DNA from: Emydura subglobosa
Lineage: Eukaryota > Chordata > Testudines > Chelidae
Direction of reading: 5' to 3'
Length of the DNA stretch: 64,000 nucleotides
Assembly (NCBI GenBank): GCA_007922225.1
Contig: ML680053.1
Location: 17,745,730-17,809,729, forward strand
The notes under the pieces are model-generated. The model was not told the DNA's origin and searched no databases. It worked only from the letters and a program-made list of their open reading frames with translations. Both the position numbers and the translations under genes were made by a program. Below, piece by piece: positions 32,227 to 42,184 of the stretch; positions within the stretch are counted from its first letter, which is position 1, and each line of letters begins with the position of its first letter.

Positions 32227-32653
32227 TGTAATAGGGTGTGCTCTGTCTCCTTCCTCTGAAGCCCCAGAAACCTCTCAGACTCTCTAATAAGTGGAACTTT
32301 GTGTGAATTTTTTTACATTTCCACCACCAACATCCATTCAGCCTAATTCAGAAAAGTATTTGCCGTGTTTCTCTATCTTTAGACTTTCCCACAGACCCAG
32401 GATGAAGAAAGATCTCCCTTTCTTGAGATCACAGCACGTACTGGGCTCAGCCAGCCCAGATCCTCCCCCTCTTCCTTTCTTTCTTCCTATGTCTCCTTTA
32501 TACCCCTCAGCTGATGGCTAATTGGTTCATCAGCCCTCCCAACTTGATCAGCTAATTAGCTGCATATTCTCAATCAGCCTTCTCCAAGAGAACTGATTGG
32601 TGCCTAAGGATCAAAGTGCTGGGTCACCTCTTAGTTTCCAGCCCTCTCACACA
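32227..32653 (-). repeat. 5' LTR of the 27-32.6 kb element
   Basis: On the minus strand it begins TGTGTGAGAGGGC at 32,653 and ends TATTACA at 32,227, giving TG...CA ends and 427 bp, against 431 bp for the partner. A TATA-like GGGTATAAAG lies at 32,496-32,505. Confidence 0.85.
32496..32505 (-). promoter_or_regulatory. TATA-like site in 5' LTR
   Basis: The minus strand reads GGGTATAAAG, about 150 bp from the LTR start, matching the site in the 3' LTR. Confidence 0.6.
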
Positions 32654-32709
32654 ACCCCTCACAGATGAGTGCAAGGCTTCTGTTTTGGTCCTTTGTCTGC
32701 TTTATTAAT

Positions 32710-32905
32710 TTGAAGAGTTGTTGTTGCCGAGTTGGTCCATGGTTATTAGAGAGACCACATGGATGAGGTAATATATTTTATTGGAGCAGTTTCCCTTGGG
32801 GAGAGAGAGAAGCTTTCGAGCTTACACAGAGCTCTTTTTTCAGTCTGGGCAAATGAAGCTGCTCCAATAAAAGATATTACCTCACCCACCTTGTGTCTCT
32901 TATTA
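32710..32905. repeat. Interspersed repeat with 22-bp hairpin arms
   Basis: GTAATATATTTTATTGGAGCAG-type arms lie at 32,768-32,789 and, inverted, at 32,859-32,880, with 21 of 22 positions complementary. The 69-bp loop holds GAAGCTTTCGAGCTTACAC and AGAGCTCTTTTTTCAG. I recall similar text as a dispersed reptile repeat but cannot name its family. Confidence 0.75.
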
Positions 32906-35900
32906 GATGGAAGTCCAACCTACTGCTTGTCATTGTGTTCCTACACTCTATATCTTTATTTGATAACCCAGGTGCTCTGAAGAAGCTTCCCAGAGATCTT
33001 TCAGAATAGGAGGACCCTCTCTCACTGGCAGCCGGAATTGCTTTTAGATCCTTATCCAAAGCCCACTGGAATCCATTAAAATCTTTCCATTGACTTCAAG
33101 GGGCTTTGCCTCTGCTTTCTCTTTAACTAACCCAAACCTGGTGTTGCAGAAGATACTGCGAGTCTTATTGACAAATGTAGTAGATCACTATATATATTCT
33201 ATGGTCCTGGTATGTATGGATATGAATGTCAAATTTAAAATGGGACTGTAAAAATCCATTATGTTTAATTCTGAATTTTTGGGCCAGGGAGTGACTTTAA
33301 TATACCACCCACATTATTAGGAGGGACTGTGCTGCAGCAAGATTTTTCTGGCTGCAATGTTCAGGATTTAGAAGACAGTAAAAGTACTAACTCAGTTCTA
33401 AAGATATTTTATTGTAAAATCATTGGACCAAAGATCTTAATTCTACTCTTGATATAAATGGTCATTTTGTCAGTACCAAAACTTGAATTTTTGGATAAAA
33501 ATGTGATTGTATTGCCGATTTAGTTACATGCTATGTGAGAGATGCTAGAAAAAAATAAATTGTTTAAAAATGCTGCTCAGTATTTGAATGCCCTTTTTAC
33601 AGGTTGCCATGGAAACATCCTTTCCATTGATAATACGTTTGCTGAAAAGCAAAAGACACGTAATTCAATGTATAAATTACAAATTCCTTGTAAGCATCAA
33701 AAGTCTATGAAGATGAGATGTTTTCTGGCATTGCCGTTTTCACAGTTTAACAGGATCCATTCTCATTATATTCAACAAGCTACCAAAGACAGAATGGCAT
33801 TTTTTAGAGATTAACCATTTTAATTCCAATTCACAACACACTAAAAACTATCTAGTGATTCTATACAGGAAGCTTTTTTAACATTTTAATTGTTAAGAAA
33901 CCTAATGACATTTGACCTTTAAGTCAGTCATCTCTTAGTCAGCTAAATCAGGGCTCGACTACTTCCAAGCAAATCTTGGTCCCACGAAAGTCTATTGCAA
34001 AATTCTTTTTGATCAGAACAGGATTCAGCTGTTAGTGTTTGTTAATGAACAAAGTTTTGCCTTCTCAGTATTCAGCAACAATGACATAGCCTTAAAAAAT
34101 GTCTAGAAGCTAGAGATGGAGAAAAGATAAAAGAACAGCAAGAAGGATAAAAACATGCTGTTTCTTAATTATATTGCATACTTACTCTCTAATGGATCCT
34201 CCTCCTTAGCAACGCAACTGGCATGAAGCATTTAATGCAGCTAGGTCAGCAACACAACCTGACTGGTGTTTTCTGGTACTTTTGTTAGCCAGACTGTTCT
34301 TCTGAAGATTATCACCCAGAATTGCTTGAGATAGACAGTCAGAGAAATCCATTAGCAAATAATCCTTTTCAACAATGGCTTTATTTCTTACAATACAGTA
34401 ACTGCTTTTACTGCCCCAATGATGTTTGGTGCGTATGGAACACTCTCTCTCTACAACCTTCTCCAAGGAGGATATGGTTTGGAAGGCTGTTAACAGACCC
34501 TCCAGTACTTCCATACCCTCCCTGAGTGAATCAAAGTCCCCGTGGCTTAATACAAGCCTTCCTCTTTATAAACTGGAGAAATACAAGGTGATAACCAGTT
34601 GCACAAATCAAATAGTGAACTGCATATGTTGAATGCTCACAGCGATACTTGAAATTAGAACTGGTCAGAAAATTTCAAAACCTTTCAGATTTCTCTAAGA
34701 AATTGAAGAAAATTTTCCATTCAGCATTTTTTTTCTGTTTTTCAGTCATGTTGCTCATCAGAAAAGTTCTGCATTTCAATGAGTGTAGGAAGGGATTGCC
34801 CATGAATTTGCTTGCAGATATTTTCCCTCCCTTTTTTAATGAGCTCTACTTGCAACAAATTTAGGTCCATATTCCAACACCCTCATTCAAATTGAACAGT
34901 ATGTTAGGCCCAGGTTCTCAAAGGTATCAAGAGCCTAATTCCCATTGAAATCATTGTGAGGTAAGCGCTCTAAGGATCTGAGTGTTAACTGCATGATGTG
35001 TCCTAAGGAAATAAAGAGGTACTGATGTGCATAAGGGAATCAGAAACCAGCCCTGTTTGATAAAACCTTAGGCAAAAATGTGTTCACTCAAACCATTCAT
35101 TAAATAACTGCAAACATCTAACAAATTAATGGCAATTTCTATCTATTCATGGACAATTCCCTAAAAGGCTGAATTTGACAAACTATTGGCAATAAATAGT
35201 TCACACAGCTCTACATAAAATGTCACCAGCTATATGCCCATTTTGGATTATTGCACAGATTTCCAGTCCCATTTTTTCCCCTCCACCATCCAGTTTGTTT
35301 CATTCTGTTTGTACAGTATGCACAAAATTGCTCAGCTTGTGGTCTATAGACAGCAATTAACACCACTTAACAGCTGTTAAATAGGGTAATCGCCTGTTGT
35401 TATCCTCATGTAGCTTAATTCAAATGCTAATTGCTCTCAATGCACTGCTCATAAACCTACCAAAAAGCCAGGTATGATCTGCTGGAGATGGTCCTTTGTG
35501 AAAAAGGCTGCAATTTCCTCTTGGTAGAACAGTTCCATCAACTGCAAAAGCATTTCCACATTAGAGAGGCATGGAGGATCCGAGGCAGGTTGGAGAGGAA
35601 TTCACTAGTATTGACCTCATAGTTTGTCAAATATGGGGTAGGTCAGAAGGAAGCTGCAGCACAAGTGAAAAAATGGACTGAGATTGAAGACAGCATGCAA
35701 GATGCCTGCTCCATCACAATCCAAAATAGCAAAGGGAGAAGAGAACAAATAATGCCACACTGAAGTGCACCATCCTGCATGTTCTGCATACTCTTCCTGG
35801 GTTGATAGCAAATGCTTGTATGTTACTTTTTGCTGACTACTATTCTGAATCCATTTTTAATGCTGATGAAATAGCAGTCATTTTCTGAAACATACCAAAC

Positions 35901-36324
35901 TTTAAAAAACAGAAGACCTAGCAAGAGAGCAATCAAGCAGAATTAATGCAATTCATTATTGAATTATCAGAATTAAGCTATATGAATTTTTCAAGTTATT
36001 TAAAGAAATATATTTATGTGCTCTTTTAGTGTGTTATTGAGGCAGTAGTAGTCTGAGAAATGTCATCGGAGTACATTTCAGATGCATGCAGATCATTTCC
36101 TTGGCCCATGGCTATGCATACAAATGGAATATGTTTCTTAAGTAATTAGGGATGAATTTATTCAAGGGGGAACTCTATATCCTAATAAAGAGGTTAGGAA
36201 AAAAGTTGGTAACGTACAGGTAGGAGCTAGTGAGGAACAGTCAAAACATAAAAGAATCTCATTTAAATATCACAAATGAAGGCAAACAACTGAATATTGA
36301 CAAAATAGATGAGTGGTTACATGT
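32906..36324. other. Long low-repeat stretch
   Basis: No gene is seen over 3.4 kb. Small hairpin-element fragments occur near 33,070-33,110 (CCATTGACTTCAAGGGGC), 34,650-34,750 (AAAATTTTCC-rich) and 34,915-34,980. The longest frames (about 100 codons) lack motifs. An RFX-like site lies at 33,603. The sparse repeats make this a reasonable place to look for conserved non-coding elements. Confidence 0.5.
33603..33616 (+). promoter_or_regulatory. RFX X-box-like site
   Basis: GTTGCCATGGAAAC differs at one position from the palindromic X-box GTTGCCATGGCAAC bound by RFX factors. It stands in repeat-poor DNA. A 14-bp match alone is weak evidence of function. Confidence 0.4.
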
Positions 36325-36545
36325 GGGGCTTACCAAATTCGGTCCATTCTGGTCAATTTCACAGCCATAGGATTTGAAAATTAGTCAATTTCAAGTTTTC
36401 AGATGTAAACATCCGAAATTTCTCAGTGTTGTAACCTAGGGCTTGTGACTCAAAAGCAGACTCTGGGGGATTCGAAAAGTTGTTGTAGGGGATCATGGGA
36501 TTGCCACCCTCACTTCCACGCTGCCTCCAGAGCCCAGCTGTAGAG
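36325..36545. mobile_element. Partial copy of the TAGGGCCCTA palindromic element
   Basis: Starts GGGGCTTACCAAATTCGGTCC, a decayed form of the TAGGGCCCTACCAAATTC end. It shares ATTCTGGTCAATTTCACAG and GAAAATTAGTCAATTTCAAG with the full element at 41,475-42,085. Only one arm seems to be present. Confidence 0.6.
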
Positions 36546-37489
36546 ATGTGCTTGCGAGAGGGGAAATATTGCCTTTTGGGGGCGCCCAGGGGATAGTGTG
36601 TGATTTCCCAGGTGACTGGATGGGGCTTTGAGCTAGTTTGGTGTAGTATCATTGTACAGGAACCCCTAGATATAGAACCCAGCCCTTTGCTGCTGCCGGT
36701 TCTGCCTGGCAGAAGGGTTACCCATGCAATGCTATTAATCTGATATGTGAGCATTTGAATGGTGTGTGTTTGTGTGTATGCATATAAGATACGCCAGTTG
36801 TAATGGTATGTGAGGAGCAATCTCTTTGCCTGTATTGTATGTTATAACGTATCTGAAAAAGAACAAACCTCTAATTGGTTAAAATTTGGAAATACTGAAT
36901 GCAGCTGAAATACGTCAGTTTCAGGTCAGATTCATTTGGCTATTAAAATTTGCTTTGCATTATTACTGTACATGCTCTTTTTTGTTAAAATGTTCTGTAA
37001 CAGTTCAGGGAAAATGCATGTGTTCCAATAAAAATATATAAGTTTAGCACAGATGTATCAGTCTGAGCTGAAGTTATTTGTCTAACAACAGTAACTGTGT
37101 CTACAATATTGATTTGCATTTGGCCCAAAGGAGGTATTTCAGAATTTCAATCTCTGCTATCAGTGCAAAACTTCTAATGAAGACTAGTAGTATTGATCAT
37201 ATGAGAATTGTTTTTTTTTCTTGAGTATATTTCTAAATAAAGGCATCTCACACAGGTTCATGCTTTTGGCATCTTAGGTTACATACCGATTGCAAAACTA
37301 AGTCTAAAAATCAGCTATACTCTTCAGGATTTCTTGTCCCTATCTCCACCTCAGCTCTCCATTTTCTCTACCTCACAGAGCTGTCAAGACAAATTCAACA
37401 GTGTCCGTGAGGTGCTCAAAGACTATGGAAATGAGGCCCAAATAAATACTTAGATTTGAGTGAAATATTAAATGTGGGTCCCTGTAGGA
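36546..37489. other. Unassigned sequence
   Basis: No gene is seen. CCAATAAAAATATATAAG near 37,025 contains an AATAAA but no transcript structure can be tied to it. Confidence 0.45.
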
Positions 37490-38440
37490 AGGCGCTGTGG
37501 CCTTCCTTGATGCCTGGGCCCGAGAAAGGGCCATGACACCCCTGCTGGACGGATCAGGACACTGCCGGCCACAGACCCCAGGAGCAGAGGGGAGGGACCA
37601 GGACAGGACAGGAAGGGGAAGCAGAAAAGGCCGGCCTGGCAGCTCAGTCCGGGGGAAGCTGTTGACAGAGAAGGATGGGCCTTCCCTGAGGTTGCGCCTG
37701 ACCCAGGCCCCGCAGCTGTGCAGCGCAAGCCCCCCACTGACCGGAGCCTCAAGGGCCTGCCAGGGGTGCCAGGCCCTAGTGTCTGGGGAGAGTTACTGGA
37801 GGCTGCTGACTGGGAGGGACCTCCTGAGGCTGGCCCTGATCTACAGGAGCTGCCCATTGCTTGGGACCCACCAGAGCTGCCTGAGCCATGCGTGCTGGAG
37901 GACCCACTTGGACCCTGTGACCTGGAGGAGCTGCCATCTGCTGATGGCCTTGAGGAGTTTCCGGACCTGCCGCCTGCCGATGGTGAAGAACTAGCGCGAC
38001 TCCCTCTAGCTGTCTACCCTAGCGACTTGGAGGAAGTAGCCCAGAGGCAGCCGACTACAGTTTGGCTGAGTCTGTGGTTGTGCCAGTCAGTGTGTTGTGG
38101 CTGGAGCCCTGCTGATCGAGTGCTAGAGCCCCTTTTCTACTGATAGGGCCCTGGGCTGGGACGGAGTGGAGTTGGGTGGCCCTGCATCCCCGTCCCCCCT
38201 TCCTCGCCACCCTGGGAGTGCTTGTCTCCTGTGAACCTGCTGCCACAGAGGATACTGAGCATTGTGCTGGCAGACTCCTTGCCAGCCCTGCCCTGCCTGG
38301 GGGCCAGGTGCTATAGACTGCTTTGCCAAACCCGCCCCGCCTGGGAGCCGGGGGCTGAAGACTTGTGTGAACCTGCTAACTTTCTCTTTGGAGCAAGGTG
38401 CTGTGGCCTTCCTCAAAGCCTGGGCCCAAGTCACCAGCCT
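37490..38440 (+). repeat. GC-rich retroelement-like block, plus orientation
   Basis: This is the second copy of the family at 22,965-24,118, here on the plus strand. It has the same acidic coding part and, near the right end (about 38,290-38,395), GC-rich tandem-like text (GCCCTGCCTGGGGGCC, CCCGCCCCGCCTGGGAG). A ~38-bp segment starting GCTGTGGCCTTCC occurs at both its ends (about 37,494 and 38,399) in the same orientation. The block is bounded by AT-rich DNA on both sides. I infer an LTR-type element part but see no RT. Confidence 0.55.
37718..38143 (+). pseudogene. Acidic Glu/Pro/Leu-rich reading frame in the GC-rich block
   Basis: The 141-codon frame has a low-complexity, acidic middle (about residues 25-95) made of loose repeats such as PDLQELPIAW, PPELPEP, DLEELPSADG and FPDLPPADGEE. 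Minus-strand text at 23,480-23,800 encodes the same kind of repeat (PEDLEELPSEEEP, PALPVAWGPE), so the coding is shared by two copies, though the other has stops. That argues for former protein-coding use within a mobile element and against pure chance. No signal peptide, membrane segment or known domain is visible, and the ATG at 37,718 is arbitrary. An overlapping 165-codon frame at 37,497 has no such support. Confidence 0.4.
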
Positions 38441-40239
38441 ACAGTCCCCTAATTACATGCAAACTTTAATTCCATCATAGTAGCTTTTACAGAAGTGGTG
38501 ATGTTGTCCTTTGTGCGCTGGCTACATTCCTGACATTTTGTCTACCTAACTGGTTATCATACCTTTCATTTAGTTATAGGATTCTTTTTCACTTCACATT
38601 TCACATAGTTTGGGGTCAACTGGGACCTTCTCATTGACTTCAAGAGGAGTTGGAAATGGTCTTGCCTAGTGTGAAGAGTAAACAATTACTCTTGTTTTAA
38701 GAATAAACAATCAAACTTCAACAACAGCAATTCAAAAGTTACACCCTAAAACTGGATTTTTCTTTTTCCGCCAAAGAAAAGCATCTGAGAGAGAAGTCAA
38801 GCAATGGATTTTCTATTATGTGGACCTAATGTGAAGCCCACTGAAATCTATGGAAAGATTCCTATTGAGTTCAATGTGATTTGGATCAGGCACTAAAAGA
38901 GTCCATACAACAAAAAGGAAAGGAGAAAAAAGGAAATTGTTAAAATAAAGTTTCCCATAACTTTTTAAGTTTAAAATTGTTTCAGTTTTCCTTTCCTGCA
39001 TTTTATTAGTGCATCATAAATGGATAAAATATTTCATGGTGGGTATTTGCAAAAGGAATAGCCCAGCCACAACATTACACAATCCCTGGACCTTGCTTTA
39101 CACAATTGCATTCATTTATTTCACATAGAGCCGCAAAATGCAGGCAGTTGTCAACAATTTGTACCCATATGTTATTTTTATTATTGTAATTTGTATTACT
39201 AGGCCACCTTCCCAAGTACATCAAATTATATTTCAACCCAAATAGTGCTGACATGTAATAAAGAAACAAAGTAATAACAAGAACTTGTGCGGGTTTTTCT
39301 GATGAGAAGCAGAAGTTAGAAAAAAAATCAGGGTAATAATTTTTCTGATAATCACAAGTTTAACGAAACTGGCAAAATGAAAAGTACATATGACCTCTGG
39401 GAAATGTCATGTGTATCTTCCAGGAATGAAAACAGGGTAAAAAATAAATTATGGTATAGTAAATCTACAGCCATATTAATACAGACATTTTAGGTCTGGA
39501 AAGTCTCTCAATTATGAATTATTTATAAACTCATTAAAATAGCATAAATCAAGAGTTTATTATAGATACAGATGGGATCTGTTTCTGACTGTCCACTAGG
39601 CAGGAGAGATTTCAGATGACTTTAAATTGCTTGTTTATCAATATTTATTGGGCTAGCTGAGAACTATAATATCATATTTTTTATGTACACTTAACCAGTG
39701 GCATTTCAGCATTAAAGCAATCTCACCTATTTTCTTGCTAGCAAGGAAACTAAATTAGGATGTTTTCTTAATCAAGTTTTATTTTGAAAAGTAGGAAGAT
39801 ACAGATCTAAAAATTAACTGCTAAAACATTTCCTAAAGCTTATACAGTTACCTACGCAGTTATTTTTATAGTAATCCAAGTGGTACACAAGCCATACGGT
39901 TAACTTGAAACTTCATGCATGAGGACTGTACTTTTAATATATAGGGGCTATCTTTTGGCTTGAATTGCAAAATCCTGTTACTGACTAGGACAAGCAAAGT
40001 GGAATAATATTGTGTGGCATACCATGGAAAATGGTACTGGCATTTCAGTGGCTGCTCTGGATTGCTTTCGGTGAATTAGTGAGCCACAATGTCTCCACAG
40101 CTTCCCTTACTCAGGCCTGTGTTCCAGTGACACTATTGAGCCCTAAAGGTTAAGGATCCATTGTGAAATTTCCATAGATGGAGTATCTGGTAGGCACAGA
40201 ATCAGTGTAGCTGGCTGTACCACAACCTGTGCATATTGG
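38441..40239. other. Low-repeat AT-rich sequence
   Basis: No gene is seen. One small hairpin element lies at 38,822-38,897, with GACCTAATGTGAAGCCC facing TGATTTGGATCAGGCAC around a GGAAAGATTCC centre. Confidence 0.5.
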
Positions 40240-40800
40240 GCTGCATTAGTAGGAGCATTGCCAGCAGATCGAGAGAAGTGATTATTCCCCTCTATTCGGC
40301 ATTGATGAGGCTGCATTTGGAGTATTGTATCCAATTTTGGACAGAAAGGATGTGGACAAGTTAGAGAGAGTCCAGTGGAGGGCAACAAAAATGATTAGGG
40401 GACTGGAGCACAAGACTTATGAGGAGAGGCTGAGGGAACTAGGCTTGTTTAGTCTTCAAAAGAGAAGAATGAGGGGGGATTTGATAGCAGCCTTTAACTA
40501 CCTGAAAGGGAGTTCCAGGGAGGATGGAGCTAGACTGTTCTCAATGGTAGACAGAACAAGGAGCAATGGTCTAGGTTGGGAGGTTGGATGACAGATGACA
40601 GAATGACAGAATGGTTGGGAGGTTGGATGACAGAACAAGGAACAATGGTCTAGGTTGGATGTTAGGAAAAAGTTTTTCACTAGGAGGGTGGTGAATTACT
40701 GGAATGGGTTACCTAGGGAGGTGGTGGAATCTCCATCTTTAGAGGTTTTTAAGCTGTGGCTTAACAAAGACCTGGCTGGGATGATTTAGCTGAAGTTAGT
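40240..40800 (+). mobile_element. 5'-truncated CR1, RT C-terminus to 3' region
   Basis: The 89-codon stretch from 40,325 reads as the CR1 RT C-terminal region: [41 protein letters not shown], then [10 protein letters not shown]. The protein is interrupted near 40,590 by a local tandem duplication (about 40,555-40,660, unit GACAGAACAAGGARCAATGG plus GTTGGGAGGTTGGATGACAG), after which the usual [20 protein letters not shown] end can be read. The 3' tail is missing or diverged. Confidence 0.85.
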
Positions 40801-41474
40801 CCTGCTTTGAGATGTGCCTACAACATCCGAGATGTGCCCACAACATCTTTACATCCCTACTATTCCTGGCTGCAGGAGTGGACCACAGGAGCTGTTGGCA
40901 GCCCTACACAAGTTAGATCATCTGCTGAGACTAGCCTGGAGGCTGAATTGGCTCCTGGGAGCCCCATTATAGGGGAGGCGCAAAGATGGTATAAAAGTGT
41001 CTGTCTTCACCCTCCATCTTTGTGCTCAGCTCAGATGACAGGGTGAATTTGGCCTTTAGTGAGTAAAGATTGCAAGATGGGACTCATAGTTGTAGTTTTA
41101 AAATACCTATTTGAGCTTTTAAAGTTGCAAAAGGGGTTATAGGATGTGGCGGAAGGGGCAGATTTAAAAAAAAGCCCAGCTCCCATTTAGGCACCTGAAT
41201 GAAGTGGCCAGATTTTCAGAAGTGGCAATCAGCAGGCAGAAGCTCCGGTTCTTGTCAATGGAAGCTGCTGTGCACTGAGTACTTTTGCAAATCTGGCCTG
41301 GTCTCTACCCCAATGTGGCAAGTCGAGTGGAAACATTGCAGAACTCTTCCTGATGAGCCCACCACATTTTTAAAGGGACAGCACTGTAACAATCACATGG
41401 CAGTGACCTTGGGTTTTTTTCACCTTCCTCTGCAGCATGTGGATGCAGGTAATTTGCTAGGATTATGTTATGTG
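40801..41474. other. Unassigned sequence
   Basis: No gene is seen. Part of a hairpin-element arm (ATTTAGGCACCTGAATG ... GGCCAGATTTTCAG) lies near 41,185-41,220. Confidence 0.4.
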
Positions 41475-42085
41475 TAGGCCCCTATCAATGTCATGGCCAT
41501 GAAAAATATGTCATGGACTATGAAATAAGCCCTTCCCCATGAAATCGGATCTCTCCTGTGCTGCTGTGAGTGCCCCAGGTGCAGGCCCCTAGCTGCTCGT
41601 CCCACCCAGGCTGGGGTGCTCCCACCAGCATGGGGGAGATCAGACCCACCTCCAGTACCTCCCCCTGTTGCAGGAAGCTCTGGGGCTCAACAGCAGCCAG
41701 GGTGGTTCCTGCAGCTGGAGGAGGCTTTCTGAAGTGGAGGTGGGTCCAATCTCCCCTGTGCTGCTGGTGCGCTTCCAACAACACAGGGGACATCAGACTC
41801 ATCTCTTCCTCTGGGAACCTCCTGCGGCTGCAGGAAGCTCTACAGCTGCTACCTTCAGAGCCCAGCTCTAAAGGCATCACAGAAATGAGGGTGGTAATCC
41901 TGCAACCCCCCTACAACTGGTTTGTGACACCCCCCCCCTCACAACTTGCTTTTGGGTTGGAACCCCCTCAGTTACAACACTGTACAATTTCAGATGAAAA
42001 CTTCTGAAAATGGGAAATTGACCAATTTTCAAATGCTATGGACGTGAAACAGACCAGAATGGACTGTGAATTTGCTAGGGCCCTA
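41475..42085. mobile_element. 611-bp palindromic DNA element (TAGGGCCCTA ends)
   Basis: Left end TAGGCCCCTATCAATGTCATGG. Right end GTGAATTTGCTAGGGCCCTA. These are inverted repeats. GC-rich inner arms (CAGGAAGCTCTGGGGCTCAAC; CAGGAAGCTCTACAGCTGC) face a C-run (41,929-41,937) and GGGTTGGAACCCCC. I recall a reptile family with just these ends. Several frames of 67-145 codons cross it on both strands and reflect the GC-rich palindrome, not genes. Confidence 0.8.
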
Positions 42086-42114
42086 CTCGTGTGAACTGGG
42101 AGGTGATGGTGGCT

Positions 42115-42184
42115 TGTGATACATAGGAGGTCAGGAGATGAGCTGGTGGTTCCCTCTGGCCTTAAACCTTATGTATCTATGAAA
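42115..42184 (+). mobile_element. CR1 3' terminal fragment
   Basis: GATACATAGGAGGTCAGG, then CTGGTGGTTCCCTCTGGCC and TTATGTATCTATGAAAG, is the CR1 3' terminus with its TCTATGAA end. Only about 70 bp remain. Confidence 0.7.

Larger units (their letters stand above)
27152..32653 (-). mobile_element. Old LTR retrotransposon, minus strand, with nested CR1 insertions
   Basis: Two LTRs (27,152-27,582 and 32,227-32,653) of similar length flank an internal region holding a primer-binding site, gag remnants and possible protease text, all readable on the minus strand. Gag is interrupted by a CR1 element (about 29,090-32,085) that itself contains another CR1 (30,131-31,143). The two LTRs look about two-thirds identical by eye, so the insertion is old. 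No RT or integrase survives. No target duplication was found, partly because the left edge has decayed. The tRNA-Pro-like primer site and single zinc knuckle fit a gypsy-like element or a retrovirus, and I cannot separate the two. Confidence 0.85.

Noticed and set aside
37020..37060. Gene 3' end suggested by CCAATAAAAATATATAAG
   Set aside because: An isolated AATAAA in AT-rich DNA, with no upstream coding frame or splice structure.
37497..37994. 165-codon frame
   Set aside because: It overlaps the acidic frame at 37,718, which is the one supported by the second copy at 23.5 kb. This one has no such support.
41518..42007. Frames of 120 and 145 codons on opposite strands
   Set aside because: They mirror each other across a palindromic DNA element, so both come from its symmetry.
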